64,000 nt of DNA from Salinivirgaceae bacterium. GTDB lineage: Bacteria > Bacteroidota > Bacteroidia > Bacteroidales > Salinivirgaceae. Shown one piece after another: positions 20,665 to 31,643 of the stretch. The notes under the pieces are model-generated. The model made no database searches. It had not been told where the DNA came from and saw nothing but the letters and a program-made list of their open reading frames with translations. Location: contig JAQICA010000013.1 of NCBI GenBank assembly GCA_027858775.1, positions 1 through 64,000 of the forward strand. Reading direction: 5' to 3'. Position 1 is the first letter of the stretch; the number at the start of each line of letters is the position of its first letter. Position numbers and translations under genes: made by a program.

Positions 20665-20686
20665 TATTTTTTATTCCTCAATTATA

Positions 20687-20727
20687 GTTGCCCGCAGGTA
20701 TAAAAACCTGCGGGCAACTTTTTTTTT
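20687..20727 (+). terminator. Rho-independent terminator
   Basis: GTTGCCCGCAGGT-ATAAAA-ACCTGCGGGCAAC then T9; 13-bp perfect stem. Confidence 0.95.
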
Positions 20728-21091
20728 GTAGTATACTATATTTTTTTCTAGTTTTGCACATTAAATTAAAACAAGGATGTACAGGAATAAATGCCCGGAA
20801 AGAACAAAAATTGCTACAAAAGTTTTCTTACACACCAACCAGATTGGCTTGTAAGAAAGGGGATATGCACCATACGCACTAGAGAAGCCATACTGAATAA
20901 AAATGGCAAAAAAGGCACAACGCATAAGCAACACCAAATTGACTGCATGCATTGCGCCCAAACAAGAATCCAAAAGTAATGATTTTATATTTTCAAAAAC
21001 ATTAAAACGAAAAATAATTAAAATATTTCCGGACTATTTATTTAATAATAATAGTATGCTGCTTTTTGATTTTAAGCCTGCAACAGTTCAG

Positions 21092-21589
21092 TTATTGCAC
21101 AGATTTTTCAATTTTACCTAGCTTCGACCATTCATAAACACGGTCGTTGCCAAAATCGAGCATCAGCTCAGGAGCTTCTACAGCAGCGTTTTGAATACCC
21201 GAAAGTTCGCCTTCCTCAATTTTTAAAATGAGTGTCATTGCTGACTCTCCAGGTGATAACCGCCGGGTTTTAAAGTACCGTTTATCAAAAACCACTGTGT
21301 CGCCATTCCTTAATTCAAAAGTTTGTGTGTTAAGCGTTACTTTAAACAGCGGCTTGGCCGTACGATTTTCGACACGCCATCGTACTGTGCCATCGTAACC
21401 CTTTATGGCAGTTCCATAGTAGAGAACCATAAACGTTTTATTGTTCTTCATTAGTGAGGCATACGGTTTCCAATGCCAATCGCGCTCATTGTACTGAGCA
21501 TCAACTGAAGAAACGCCTAAAAAGAAACTTATAACTATGAAAAAAATAAATTGTTTCATAATATTTGGTTTAGCTACAAAAATAGTCAC
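21092..21589 (-). CDS. Hypothetical secreted protein
   Basis: 165 aa with signal peptide MKQFIFFIVISFFLGVSSVDAQ after an in-frame upstream extension; start may be internal. Confidence 0.6.
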   Translation of the reverse strand: MTIFVAKPNIMKQFIFFIVISFFLGVSSVDAQYNERDWHWKPYASLMKNNKTFMVLYYGTAIKGYDGTVRWRVENRTAKPLFKVTLNTQTFELRNGDTVVFDKRYFKTRRLSPGESAMTLILKIEEGELSGIQNAAVEAPELMLDFGNDRVYEWSKLGKIEKSVQ

Positions 21590-21663
21590 TATAAATAAAG
21601 TTACAATAAGTAAAATCGCCCTTTAACAGTGAAGCACAAAAATGAATTTGCAAAGTTAAACCG

Positions 21664-23178
21664 CTAGAACTGAAAATAAATAAATGGTTGAATATTGGCC
21701 GACTGTGCCTGATAGAGAATAAACACAACAAGAACAATAATTCCTACTTTAAGATACCAGGGTACCCGGATAAAACCATTGATATACAGTCGTTTTACAG
21801 TAGAAGGCAGCCAGTGAAAAACAAATCCTATAAGCATAATCAGGAAAATGTATTTGTAGCCGTCAATATATTCAAAGGTGCTTCCCCACCGCCAGTCAGA
21901 GGAAATTTGCTGCAGCATATTTTTCACCCTGTCGGTGCTGGTAGCTCTAAAAAATATCCATGCAAATGAAACAATATGAAAGGTGAAAAATATAGACAAT
22001 GCGCGTCCCCACTTACCGGGGAGTTTAAAGTGCACACGGGCTTTTACAAACTTTTCTACAGCCAGTGCCACTCCATGTATTGCACCCCAAATAATAAATC
22101 GCATATTTGCACCGTGCCATAATCCACCTAAAACCATGGTAATAAACAAGTTGGTATACGTCCGTAAAGTTCCGCGCCGATTGCCACCCAGTGGAATATA
22201 GAGATAATCCTTTAGCCAACTGGAGAGGGAAATGTGCCACCGGTGCCAAAAATCGGTAATGCTGGTGGCCTTGTAGGGCGAACGAAAGTTGATGGGCAAC
22301 CGGAAACCCAGCAGCAAAGCAACCCCGATGGCAATATCGGTATAACCGCTAAAATCGCAATAAATTTGTATGGAATAGCCATAAACAGCCATAAGATTCT
22401 CAAATCCACTATAAAGTAGTGGTTGCTCAAATACACGATCGACAAAATTGACCGAAACATAATCGCTAATTACAATTTTCTTTACTAATCCGTTTAAAAT
22501 CAAAAATAAAGCATACCCAAACTCGTAGGCACTAAGCTTAAACTTCCGGTATATTTGAGGTACAAATTCTGCTGCCCGCACAATGGGTCCTGCCACTAAC
22601 TGCGGAAAAAATGAAACATAAAATCCAAAATCGAGGATGTTTTTTACTGGTTTTACTTTATAACGGTAAATATCGACGGCGTAACTTATTGTCTGAAATG
22701 TGTAGAACGAAATACCAACGGGTAGTATAATGGTGTTTACATCAAATTCCGATTTTGAAACACCGTTTACAGCCATGGCAAGATAATTTTTCATCTCCCA
22801 ATCGATTCCGGTAAGCGTAGAAACGAGGTCACCAATCAAATATGCATACTTAAAATATGCGAGAACAAACAAGTTGATAAAAACACTCAAGGCAACAAAT
22901 AATTTTCTGCGAAGGGGAATATAATTGTTATAAATTGCTTGCCCAATAAAATAGTCTGTGATCGTACTAAAAACAAGAAGGAAAAAATAGTAGCCACCAC
23001 ACTTGTAATAAAAAAAGAGGCTTACTGCAAACAGCCAAACATTGCGTAGTTGCATGCGTTTTTGCAGTGCAGAAAACCCGACCATCACAATAAGGAAGAA
23101 AACCCAGAAGCTCCAATGTGTAAATATCATTGGTGCTTTTGAATTAAAGGTGAATATTTGTGATAAATAGTCGATCAT
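21664..23178 (-). CDS. MBOAT family O-acyltransferase (AlgI/PatA-like)
   Basis: SITDFWHRWHISLSSWLKDYLYIPLGGNRRG and LGGLWHGANMRFIIWGAIHGVAL. Confidence 0.92.
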   Translation of the reverse strand: MIDYLSQIFTFNSKAPMIFTHWSFWVFFLIVMVGFSALQKRMQLRNVWLFAVSLFFYYKCGGYYFFLLVFSTITDYFIGQAIYNNYIPLRRKLFVALSVFINLFVLAYFKYAYLIGDLVSTLTGIDWEMKNYLAMAVNGVSKSEFDVNTIILPVGISFYTFQTISYAVDIYRYKVKPVKNILDFGFYVSFFPQLVAGPIVRAAEFVPQIYRKFKLSAYEFGYALFLILNGLVKKIVISDYVSVNFVDRVFEQPLLYSGFENLMAVYGYSIQIYCDFSGYTDIAIGVALLLGFRLPINFRSPYKATSITDFWHRWHISLSSWLKDYLYIPLGGNRRGTLRTYTNLFITMVLGGLWHGANMRFIIWGAIHGVALAVEKFVKARVHFKLPGKWGRALSIFFTFHIVSFAWIFFRATSTDRVKNMLQQISSDWRWGSTFEYIDGYKYIFLIMLIGFVFHWLPSTVKRLYINGFIRVPWYLKVGIIVLVVFILYQAQSANIQPFIYFQF

Positions 23179-23189
23179 TATACCTTCTG

Positions 23190-24410
23190 TTACTCGTTTT
23201 TCACAGGGAAATATTGTTTTTCAAAATACTTAAGGAGTGCATTAAAAAACAAATCGCCCTGTAATCTGTATCCTTTCGTAGAAAGGTGAACTAAATCCCT
23301 GGCTCCCAAGCCATAACGTCGCCATTGCAAAACAGACTCGTAGCCGCCCATTATTTCATAAAAATCCCAAACAGCGCATTGATGCTCCCTGGCTATTTCT
23401 TTGATTATCTGACCGGCCTTTTCCACATGCATATTTGCCGCGGCTCTACGGACAAAATGGTCTCCCGGAGTGGTTAAAATTATTGCTTTTTCGGGAAAAA
23501 CCTTACGAATATCGGCAATTAAACGGGAGTAATATTCGCGAAAAGCTGGTAAATCCGGATTATCACTGTATATATCATTAGTACCCAACGACATAACAAT
23601 AACATCGGGTGTTACAAATCGTAAAAATCGTGATAAATTATCACACATTACAAAATCTTTGGCTCTGGCACCATTTAAACCTAAGGCGTGATAAGTTATG
23701 CCCGGCAATGAATTTTTCAACCATACGGCAAATAATTCAAATGGTACCGAATCTCCCCGCCGATTGAGTGTTATTTCCACATTTTTTGTGAAAGTTGTAA
23801 GTGTAAGTGCCACCCGCCCATATCCTTTTTTTAGATGAACCCACCGTTTACCGGGAGTAAGCAGATTGACAGTATCGCTAGCGTGATACCAAAACTCTAT
23901 CTCGTTGAATTCCGTATTTATTGCATCGTCTTTTTGTTTTACCCGAAGTGTGATTAGCGAATCGGTTGTGGTTAATTTTAGTGGAATAATTCCTGTTTTG
24001 GAATCACTCGTTTTTAACGCATTAACCACCTGCCAATTGTTTTCCGATTCAATAATGTAATTTCCCGGATTATTTGTCTCTGCAAGGTTATACGGGAATA
24101 CAATTCCCCGGGCTCCTTCTGCTCCAGCCGAAAAACTTTGTACACGTTGTCGCACTCGCCCCGTAAAAAAGTCGGCCTGTATATGAGAATCGCCTAAATG
24201 CAGAATTTCCAATTTTGTATTCTTCCCCACAACAATATCCTCCCACTTACTGAAAAATGCAGCAAAACCAATAGCATTTTCAATTTGTTCTAATTGATTT
24301 TTTTTATAATGAATAAAGGGATATTGATCTATATCGTAAGGGTAATCCTGAGCTAAAGAGGCTGTTAAGGTGAGAAAAAATATGACAAATAAAAATAACA
24401 AATCGCGCAT
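23190..24410 (-). CDS. Secreted SGNH/GDSL esterase-acyltransferase-like protein
   Basis: Signal peptide; ILHLGDSHIQADFFTGRVRQR; MSLGTNDIYS; RDLVHLSTKGYRLQG. Confidence 0.85.
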   Translation of the reverse strand: MRDLLFLFVIFFLTLTASLAQDYPYDIDQYPFIHYKKNQLEQIENAIGFAAFFSKWEDIVVGKNTKLEILHLGDSHIQADFFTGRVRQRVQSFSAGAEGARGIVFPYNLAETNNPGNYIIESENNWQVVNALKTSDSKTGIIPLKLTTTDSLITLRVKQKDDAINTEFNEIEFWYHASDTVNLLTPGKRWVHLKKGYGRVALTLTTFTKNVEITLNRRGDSVPFELFAVWLKNSLPGITYHALGLNGARAKDFVMCDNLSRFLRFVTPDVIVMSLGTNDIYSDNPDLPAFREYYSRLIADIRKVFPEKAIILTTPGDHFVRRAAANMHVEKAGQIIKEIAREHQCAVWDFYEIMGGYESVLQWRRYGLGARDLVHLSTKGYRLQGDLFFNALLKYFEKQYFPVKNE

Positions 24411-24435
24411 ATACTACTAAATTTCAACCCTCCGG

Positions 24436-25917
24436 CTATTTTTCTTTAAACTGATTATAATCGTACATTATAGCATTGTACATCATTTGAGCAACAATAC
24501 TTGCACCGCGATAATTAAAATGGGTAAAGTCTTTACGAGCCAATGACGGTTCAGAAAAAACCCATGCCGGCATTGAGTTATGTCCGCCCATAGCTTCGTA
24601 CATATCCCAAAATGCACAATTACTTTTAAACGCAGCATTGCGCTGTGCATCACGAATTTTTGTAATATTCGGATAAGACTCGTACCATCCGTTTACTTTG
24701 CGCGACATATCGCTCACTCCTACTACCAAAACCGGAATATTGCCTGCAGCCTTTTTCAAATGTTTTAATTGTCTGATTAATAAGCGTTCGTAAAAGCCAT
24801 AATGGTTAACAATGTGGGGAACAACATTAACACCATATTGAAATACAATAAATTTAACGTTTAATTGCTTAAAAAAACGTGCCAGAACTTGTTCGTCTAT
24901 TTTTGTAAACTCCGCTCCCCGACTTCCCCGCCATGCAATATTATCTACCGCAATACCTGTAGGCTGATCAAGTGTAAGCGCATAAAAACTTGGCAGATCT
25001 TGCCCCGCCACTTTAAATGTAAGGTCTTGGGGAGTATGATTGAGCTGCACACCAAAAAACTGCAAAGGTCCTGTCCCTTCAACAAGATCGGTGAGCAAAA
25101 GCGAATCGCGCTCATAAATGGACAGCTCAAATTGTCCACCACCATTTCCAAAAAAGAGTCGGACCCACTCAAAGTGTCGTACGGACAAATAACTGTATTT
25201 TGAGATTTTATAGTTTAAAAGCCCTTCGGTCAGGGAATCGCTCTCGTTAAGCGTAGCGCACGAACCTAAAATACCGAAGTTGCCATTCGAAAAACTGGAA
25301 TCTTTTCGTAGCATTACACTATGTTTTGCCCACGGACCCGATGTCTCAATTTGCATGCTGGAGCTTTCTGTTACAGGCTTATAACAAGGAAGTAATCCGG
25401 GACCACTTCCGCCGTAAGCTTTTTGAAAACGGTTTCGCAGGTAACGGGTAATTCGATCGCCCTCAATTTGAGAATCACCGTAATGGAGAATTCGAATCAA
25501 CGATTTTTTAACATTTCCCGATTTAAGCTCCTGAAAAAACGGATGAAACATATTCGACTTACCGGAGGGATACTCAATAGGTTGTATTTTCTTTTTTAAT
25601 GATGCTGACTGCGCTCTAACCGTATCAATTTTCTGTGCGAACTGGTCATCATCTTTATCAGGCAAAGAGTCCTCTTCTACGTTAATTACCTGATCTTGCA
25701 AACTGTCGGTTTCTTTGGCTACCGAAATAATACTATCGATATTTGCATATACAGGTTCATTTGCCGTAAGGCTCTCCAGTTTGGCAAATTTTAAGCGTTT
25801 ACTTTGCCCTAAATTTATACCGTCTGATGGGAAAATAAGCGACAACAAAGCCAATGCAGCCAGAACCAAGGTTAAAAAAGCAACAATATTCCATGGTTTA
25901 ACCGGCTTAGCATCCAT
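24436..25917 (-). CDS. Membrane-anchored SGNH/GDSL family protein
   Basis: N-terminal TM; ILHYGDSQIEGDRITRYLRNRF; RKDFTHFNYRGASIVAQ. Confidence 0.82.
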   Translation of the reverse strand: MDAKPVKPWNIVAFLTLVLAALALLSLIFPSDGINLGQSKRLKFAKLESLTANEPVYANIDSIISVAKETDSLQDQVINVEEDSLPDKDDDQFAQKIDTVRAQSASLKKKIQPIEYPSGKSNMFHPFFQELKSGNVKKSLIRILHYGDSQIEGDRITRYLRNRFQKAYGGSGPGLLPCYKPVTESSSMQIETSGPWAKHSVMLRKDSSFSNGNFGILGSCATLNESDSLTEGLLNYKISKYSYLSVRHFEWVRLFFGNGGGQFELSIYERDSLLLTDLVEGTGPLQFFGVQLNHTPQDLTFKVAGQDLPSFYALTLDQPTGIAVDNIAWRGSRGAEFTKIDEQVLARFFKQLNVKFIVFQYGVNVVPHIVNHYGFYERLLIRQLKHLKKAAGNIPVLVVGVSDMSRKVNGWYESYPNITKIRDAQRNAAFKSNCAFWDMYEAMGGHNSMPAWVFSEPSLARKDFTHFNYRGASIVAQMMYNAIMYDYNQFKEK

Positions 25918-25921
25918 AAGG

Positions 25922-27544
25922 CTAGTTCAGTAGTTTAACTTTTATTCGCTGTCCGGGCTTTAAGTATCTTCCTGAAGAAAGATTATTCATTTGAAGGATA
26001 TCGCGATCGGTTATGTCATCAAATTTCTTGGCAATTTCCCACAACGTATCACCTTTTTTCAAAGTATAATACTCATATTCTGCATCTTCCGGATAGTTTT
26101 TATTGTGGGTTTTTGTGGTTACAGCAACGGTTTTCCCAATTCGTTTTTGCTTTTCAGTAAACGATAGTTGATTAATATCGCTGTAATTGGCTGATCTTGA
26201 TTTGGGGACATAAACTACTAATTTTTGTCCCGATCGAATTACATTCCCACGAATTCCGTTCCAGTGGCGTAAATCACTAATTCGCACATTGTACCACTCA
26301 GAAATAAAGCCTAAATTATCGCCTGGCTTCACGGTATACGTCATGCGTTCATAATTTCCTGAAGGGGCATCGCCATAGTAACGCTGTGTATTTGGTGTTT
26401 GTGTTAAGGCTTTAGTATTAAAAAACACCGAATCTTTATACGCATAAATTGAGTCTTCCAACGATATAAACTCTGTAGCAAGCATATTTGGTAAGCGTAA
26501 AGGGTAAGCTTTCCCTCCTGGAATAATATTTCGCCTGTATTGTGGGTTCAAATCTTGTAGCTTTTTAAGCGGAATTTGCATAACCTCAGCAACTTGTCCC
26601 AAGTGCAACTTTGCAGTTACATTTACAGTATCGGTAATTAGTGGCATTTCAATTTTACGTGCACGTAAATTTAACTCTTGTTGATGGTTAAAAATGTATA
26701 TAACAGCTATAAAGCCGGGCACATAGCCCCTTGTTTCTCTTGGTAAATAGTAATAAATATCCCAAAAATTCGTCTTCCCTCCGCTACGCCTAATGGCTTT
26801 ATTAACATTACCGGGACCACAATTATAGGCTGCCAACGCCAGTGTCCAGTCATCGAAAATGGCGTAGAGCGATTCCAGGTATTGAGCAGCTGCATAGGTA
26901 GAAGCAGTCACATCTCGACGTTCATCAACGAATGAGGTTATCTCCATATTTAAAAACCTTCCGGTGGCATACATAAACTGCCATAAACCGGTGGCACCAA
27001 CTCTCGATACGGCTCGTGGATTAAGGGCCGATTCTATAATAGGTAAGTATTTCAACTCCATCGGCAAATTATAGCTATCGAGAACTTCTTCAAAATGTGG
27101 AAAATAATATTCAGACAACCCAAGCACAGTTTCTGTTAATTCGCGCTTATCTTGCAAGTACACCTTAAAATACGCCCGTACAATCTTATTGTATGTCATA
27201 TCGAAAAATACGGGCATAGTTGCCATATTGCTCATTATGACACTGTCGGATGGTAAATACCCAACGGTAGATTGAGTGTCGATATCGACCGTTTCCGTTG
27301 TATCGAAGTAAGAAACAGAACGACTTACATACCATGAATGCAATAAACTGTCATAATCTGTCGATAGCTTTTTCAAAGCAGTTTGCTCGGCAATACGGAC
27401 CGTATCAATTTGACCACTTAGTGCAAAAAGCACGGTTGAAAAACTAATCAGTATAATAGTTGAAAAAAATTTTATCATTGGATTGTGAGTTAAAAATCGT
27501 AATTCTGGGGTTTGGTACGAATATAAAATAATCTTGTGTAGCAT
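25922..27544 (-). CDS. MltD-like lytic transglycosylase with two LysM domains
   Basis: ESALNPRAVSRVGATGLWQFMYATGRFLNM (GEWL fold); C-terminal LysM repeats YTVKPGDNLGFISEWYNV and YTLKKGDTLWEIAKKF. Confidence 0.92.
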   Translation of the reverse strand: MLHKIILYSYQTPELRFLTHNPMIKFFSTIILISFSTVLFALSGQIDTVRIAEQTALKKLSTDYDSLLHSWYVSRSVSYFDTTETVDIDTQSTVGYLPSDSVIMSNMATMPVFFDMTYNKIVRAYFKVYLQDKRELTETVLGLSEYYFPHFEEVLDSYNLPMELKYLPIIESALNPRAVSRVGATGLWQFMYATGRFLNMEITSFVDERRDVTASTYAAAQYLESLYAIFDDWTLALAAYNCGPGNVNKAIRRSGGKTNFWDIYYYLPRETRGYVPGFIAVIYIFNHQQELNLRARKIEMPLITDTVNVTAKLHLGQVAEVMQIPLKKLQDLNPQYRRNIIPGGKAYPLRLPNMLATEFISLEDSIYAYKDSVFFNTKALTQTPNTQRYYGDAPSGNYERMTYTVKPGDNLGFISEWYNVRISDLRHWNGIRGNVIRSGQKLVVYVPKSRSANYSDINQLSFTEKQKRIGKTVAVTTKTHNKNYPEDAEYEYYTLKKGDTLWEIAKKFDDITDRDILQMNNLSSGRYLKPGQRIKVKLLN

Positions 27545-27645
27545 CCAAGGGTTTAACGGAATTCACCGTTAAAAGATATACTTTGGAAAAATAAATATGC
27601 CAAGTGAAATTGAAATTTTTTCATGAAAATTCAGAAGTTTACTAT

Positions 27646-28212
27646 TTAAAAACTTAGCGATACTCCTAAACCGATGTTTCCCGCCCCTGATTGTTGGTTA
27701 CTTGTCCATGTATTTTGGTAAATAAAAGGCTGGTAACGTAAAGTCAGATCATCACTAATATCGTATTCAAATAAATGCGCCTCTACGGTTGCGTCCATAA
27801 TTTGGAGTAAGTACAAAAATCCTAAACCAATATAATTCAAATCTCTTGAACGGCGCCACTTCTCACGTTCCCTACGCAGGGTTTCTTCATTAACACCTTC
27901 ATAAAGATCATCAATTGTTTCATTGACTTTTTGTTCATAAAGACTCCGCCACTTTAGGTATTCCATATTATTAAAGTGAATAAAATAGGTAAAAGCAGCA
28001 AACCCACCATAAATGATGGGTACTTTCCAATATGCCCGATTGTATACCTGGCCTGCTCCGGGTAAAAATGTAGAATATAGGGTAGCTTTACGTGGCGAAT
28101 GAGCTTTCTTCTCCAAATGTTCATTTTCGGTTGATTGTCCAAAACCGCTCAAAAGCAAAAGCAATAACAATAAAGTAAAACCAAACCGCATGAACTCGCA
28201 TTTATTATTCAT
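27646..28212 (-). CDS. DUF5683-type protein
   Basis: PRKATLYSTFLPGAGQVYNRAYWKVPIIYGGFAAFTYFIHFNN, directly downstream of parB. Confidence 0.8.
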   Translation of the reverse strand: MNNKCEFMRFGFTLLLLLLLLSGFGQSTENEHLEKKAHSPRKATLYSTFLPGAGQVYNRAYWKVPIIYGGFAAFTYFIHFNNMEYLKWRSLYEQKVNETIDDLYEGVNEETLRREREKWRRSRDLNYIGLGFLYLLQIMDATVEAHLFEYDISDDLTLRYQPFIYQNTWTSNQQSGAGNIGLGVSLSF

Positions 28213-29104
28213 TCTTAACCTGATCGAACAGTGCTATTATTCGTTCCAGCTCATCATCGCTTTTAAAGGGAATCACAATTTGGCCTTTCCCATCATCGGC
28301 ACGTTTTAGCTTCACACCCGTCCGGAAAAATCCATCTAAATGTTTCTGCAATTGCTTATACTCCTCGGAAAGCTTTTTTCGACCCGAGGCAGATTGGTTA
28401 GCCGCTTGTTCTTTAATGTCCTCTCCAGAATTAATGGCTTTGGTCATCTCCTCTACTTTGCGAACAGAAAGTGCTTCTTTAACAATGAGTTCGAAAAGAT
28501 ACAATTGATCATCTTCACCTTCAATTGTGATTAAGGCACGTGCATGCCCCATAGAAAGGACTTTGTGTCGAATTCCTTTCTGAATTTCAGCAGGTAATTT
28601 TAATAAACGAAGATAGTTAGTAATTGTCGACCGTTGTTTTCCAACCCTGGTACTCAAATCTTGCTGAGTAAGCTTACACTCCTCCATTAGTCTTTGGTAA
28701 CTAATGGCAATTTCAATTGCATCTAAATCTTCGCGTTGAATATTCTCAACTAACGCCATTTCGAGCATCGCTTGATCGTCGGCAGTGCGTATGTAGGCAG
28801 GAATACGATCCAAACCTGCCATTTTTGCAGCTCTTGTTCTACGTTCACCGCTTATTATTTGATACTCGTCTTCGCTTATCTGGCGCACAGTAATGGGTTG
28901 TATAATACCAAGCTCAGTAATCGATGCAGATAATTCTTCCAGGGCTTCTTCATCAAACTCCGTTCTGGGTTGAAACGGGTTCACTTTCACTTGACTTATC
29001 AACACTTCCCGAATAGCATCATTCTGAATTGGTTCTTCTGCTTTGGGTGACTCTTCAATTAAGGCTCCCAGTCCCCTTCCTAGTGCTTTCTTCTTCGCTA
29101 CCAT
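28205..29104 (-). CDS. parB: Chromosome partitioning protein ParB
   Basis: KALGRGLGALIEE; PFQPRTEFDEEALEELSASI; GERRTRAAKMAG; HTH TQQDLSTRVGKQRSTITNYLRLL. Confidence 0.95.
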   Translation of the reverse strand: MVAKKKALGRGLGALIEESPKAEEPIQNDAIREVLISQVKVNPFQPRTEFDEEALEELSASITELGIIQPITVRQISEDEYQIISGERRTRAAKMAGLDRIPAYIRTADDQAMLEMALVENIQREDLDAIEIAISYQRLMEECKLTQQDLSTRVGKQRSTITNYLRLLKLPAEIQKGIRHKVLSMGHARALITIEGEDDQLYLFELIVKEALSVRKVEEMTKAINSGEDIKEQAANQSASGRKKLSEEYKQLQKHLDGFFRTGVKLKRADDGKGQIVIPFKSDDELERIIALFDQVKNE

Positions 29105-29122
29105 TTTTGTAATAAACTAATA

Positions 29123-29923
29123 TTAATTAACTTTCTTTTCTTCGTTACTCATCTTAGTTGCATTGTTACGCTGCAACAATTCTTTTCCCAAATTCAAATA
29201 ATTTGTAGATCCAATGCTTCCTGCATCATATAAAACAATTGGTTTGCCATAGCTTGGCGCTTCACCCAATTTTATATTCCGTTGAATAATGGTATCGAAG
29301 GCCATCGATTCAAAATGCGACCGAACTTCGTCTACTACCTGATTGGAAAGGCGTGTACGCCCATCGTACATGGTAAGTAAGAAACCCTCTATTTCGAGTT
29401 CTTTATTCAAGTTGCTCTGAATTATTTTAATGGTGTTCAATAATTTCCCGAGACCTTCAAGGGCAAAATACTCGCACTGAACCGGAATCATAATCGAATC
29501 GGCAGCCGACAATGCATTAACTGTAATAAGTCCAAGAGATGGAGAACAGTCGATTAGCACCCAATCGTAATCTTCACGAATATCTTTAATAACCGAGCGC
29601 ATCATGTATTCCCGATTTGGCATGTTGAGCATCTCAATTTCGGCACCCACAAGGTCTATATTCGAGGGAATTAGGTCTACCGTTTCCATTTCGGTGTTTA
29701 ATACCGCTTTGCGAGGATCGACATCATCTACAATACAATCGTATATACTCGCTTTAACATTACGAACATCAAATCCAAAACCTGAGGTAGCATTGGCCTG
29801 CGGATCAGCATCTATAAGTAATACTTTTTGTTCCAATACGCCCAAACTTGCGGCTAGATTAATCGCAGTTGTTGTTTTCCCAACTCCTCCTTTTTGATTA
29901 GCAAGTGCAATAACTTTTGACAT
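29123..29923 (-). CDS. parA: Chromosome partitioning ATPase ParA
   Basis: IALANQKGGVGKTTTAINLAASL; LIDCSPSLGLITVNAL. Confidence 0.95.
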   Translation of the reverse strand: MSKVIALANQKGGVGKTTTAINLAASLGVLEQKVLLIDADPQANATSGFGFDVRNVKASIYDCIVDDVDPRKAVLNTEMETVDLIPSNIDLVGAEIEMLNMPNREYMMRSVIKDIREDYDWVLIDCSPSLGLITVNALSAADSIMIPVQCEYFALEGLGKLLNTIKIIQSNLNKELEIEGFLLTMYDGRTRLSNQVVDEVRSHFESMAFDTIIQRNIKLGEAPSYGKPIVLYDAGSIGSTNYLNLGKELLQRNNATKMSNEEKKVN

Positions 29924-30095
29924 ATGTATTCAGTTTAATTTCAATATATTACGACTTTAAAGAATGTATTATATTCGTTCATTGTCGAAGCTGCAATTTA
30001 GTGAAAATATTGTATGTTTTCTAATATGTTTGGTGCAAAGATTTAAGATATATCATAGCTATCTGATTGTCAGCGTATGCCTTCTCTTCTGGCAC

Positions 30096-31214
30096 TTAAA
30101 ACAATTCGTAATGGCATAATTTACTCTCGATCGGGCCATTAAACAGTGTAATGCGAGCGCTGGTTTTCAAGCCTATATTCTTAAGCGCCTGCGGATTACC
30201 CGATATTATCCATGCATTGTAATCTTTAAACTCATTTTTTAGATGGTCGCCAAACCGACGGTACAATTTTTCAACTTCGTCTGCCTTTACTCGCTTATCG
30301 TAAGGTGGATTGGTAATAATTGTACCTTGTTCGTCCTCACCTTGGATAGATGAAAAATCGCTAACCTGAACCGAAATGGCTTTTTGTAAGAAAGCACTTT
30401 CAATGTTTGCTTTAGCAAACCCAATTTGTTTTGGAGAAATGTCAACTCCAAGAATTGGGACTTCAATTTTCACCTGTTCATCTTCTTCTTGTACTTCTTC
30501 TAAAACTTTCCGTTCAAAGTCCAACCAATGTTCAAATGCAAACTGATCGCGATATACACCCGGACGTATATTGGCTGCAATGAGTGCTGCTTCTGTTAAT
30601 ATTGTTCCGGAACCGCAAAATGGGTCAATTAACTCATTTTCGCCACGCCATCCGCTTTGAAGAACAATACCTGCCGCCAAAACTTCATTTATGGATGCTT
30701 CACCATGGTGCTTTCGGTATCCGCGCTTAAAGAGGGCTTGTCCACTGGAGTTTAGAGAAATAGTACACTCTTTATCTTTTAAGTGAACATCGATCCGCAC
30801 TTGTGGATTTTCCTTATCTACATTGGGGCGGCGGCGAGCCACATCGGTAAAATAGTCGGCCACAGCATCTTTCGTGCGCAATTCCAGAAAATGGGAGTGA
30901 TCGAAAATTGTTGAATTTGTTGTAGCATTTACGAGTATGGTTTTGCGCACACGGAAGTATTGTTGCCAATCGATGCTTCGCACCTGATCGTAAAAGTCTT
31001 GCTGGCTTTCAATTGTAAATGTCTTAATAGGCATCAACACATTCAATGCGGTACGCAGGGCTAAATTTGCTCTGTAAAGCATTGCTTTATCACCTTCAAA
31101 TGAAACGGCTCGGTTGAGTATTTCTACATTTTGAGCACCCAGTTCTCTCAGTTCCTGAGCAAGTGTTTCTTCTAATCCGAGAAAAGTTTTAGATACTAAT
31201 TTCATTAAAATCAA
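30096..31214 (-). CDS. THUMP-domain 23S rRNA (guanine-N2)-methyltransferase-like
   Basis: N-terminal THUMP, LIDPFCGSGTILTEAALIA, TIITNPPYDKRV (NPPY). Confidence 0.9.
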   Translation of the reverse strand: MILMKLVSKTFLGLEETLAQELRELGAQNVEILNRAVSFEGDKAMLYRANLALRTALNVLMPIKTFTIESQQDFYDQVRSIDWQQYFRVRKTILVNATTNSTIFDHSHFLELRTKDAVADYFTDVARRRPNVDKENPQVRIDVHLKDKECTISLNSSGQALFKRGYRKHHGEASINEVLAAGIVLQSGWRGENELIDPFCGSGTILTEAALIAANIRPGVYRDQFAFEHWLDFERKVLEEVQEEDEQVKIEVPILGVDISPKQIGFAKANIESAFLQKAISVQVSDFSSIQGEDEQGTIITNPPYDKRVKADEVEKLYRRFGDHLKNEFKDYNAWIISGNPQALKNIGLKTSARITLFNGPIESKLCHYELF

Positions 31215-31643
31215 TAATTTTTGTTTTTCACTCTGATAACTAAGCGGTCGTATTTATTCATTTTATATTAAACACAATCAACCGACCATATACTTACGGA
31301 ATATTCTTGTGGAAAGTTCCTTTTTTAATCTCTGTTTTCGATTTTCCTATTAGATAGTGCCAATGGTAAATATCCAAAGTGCAGAATTTGATTTGAGGCT
31401 GCGAAGATACGAAAATGGTTCCAAAAATACCCCCTATCGTGTCCTTAATAACTCTCTTTTGTAAAATGTATTTTGGTTATGGCAAGTGTCATATCAAGAA
31501 TGCCTCGACTGCCCAGGTATTGATCTGTTTTTTCTACGTTAAAAAATGATTACAGAACGCTGCTATACGCACTTTTTCTGCCAGGTTAAAATCGAAAATA
31601 TCTGCAACTAATCCGTCATTTCAGGCAAAACGTGACAGGAGTG

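Noticed and set aside
20688-20882. 64-aa plus-strand ORF after the SiaC-like gene
   Set aside because: It starts inside the strong Rho-independent terminator.
20791-20979. 62-aa plus-strand ORF with CMHC
   Set aside because: No convincing ribosome-binding site, atypical composition and no recognisable family.
28205-29923. Searched the window for parS (TGTTnCACGTGAAACA-like) sites near parAB
   Set aside because: No convincing match seen by eye; needs a pattern search.
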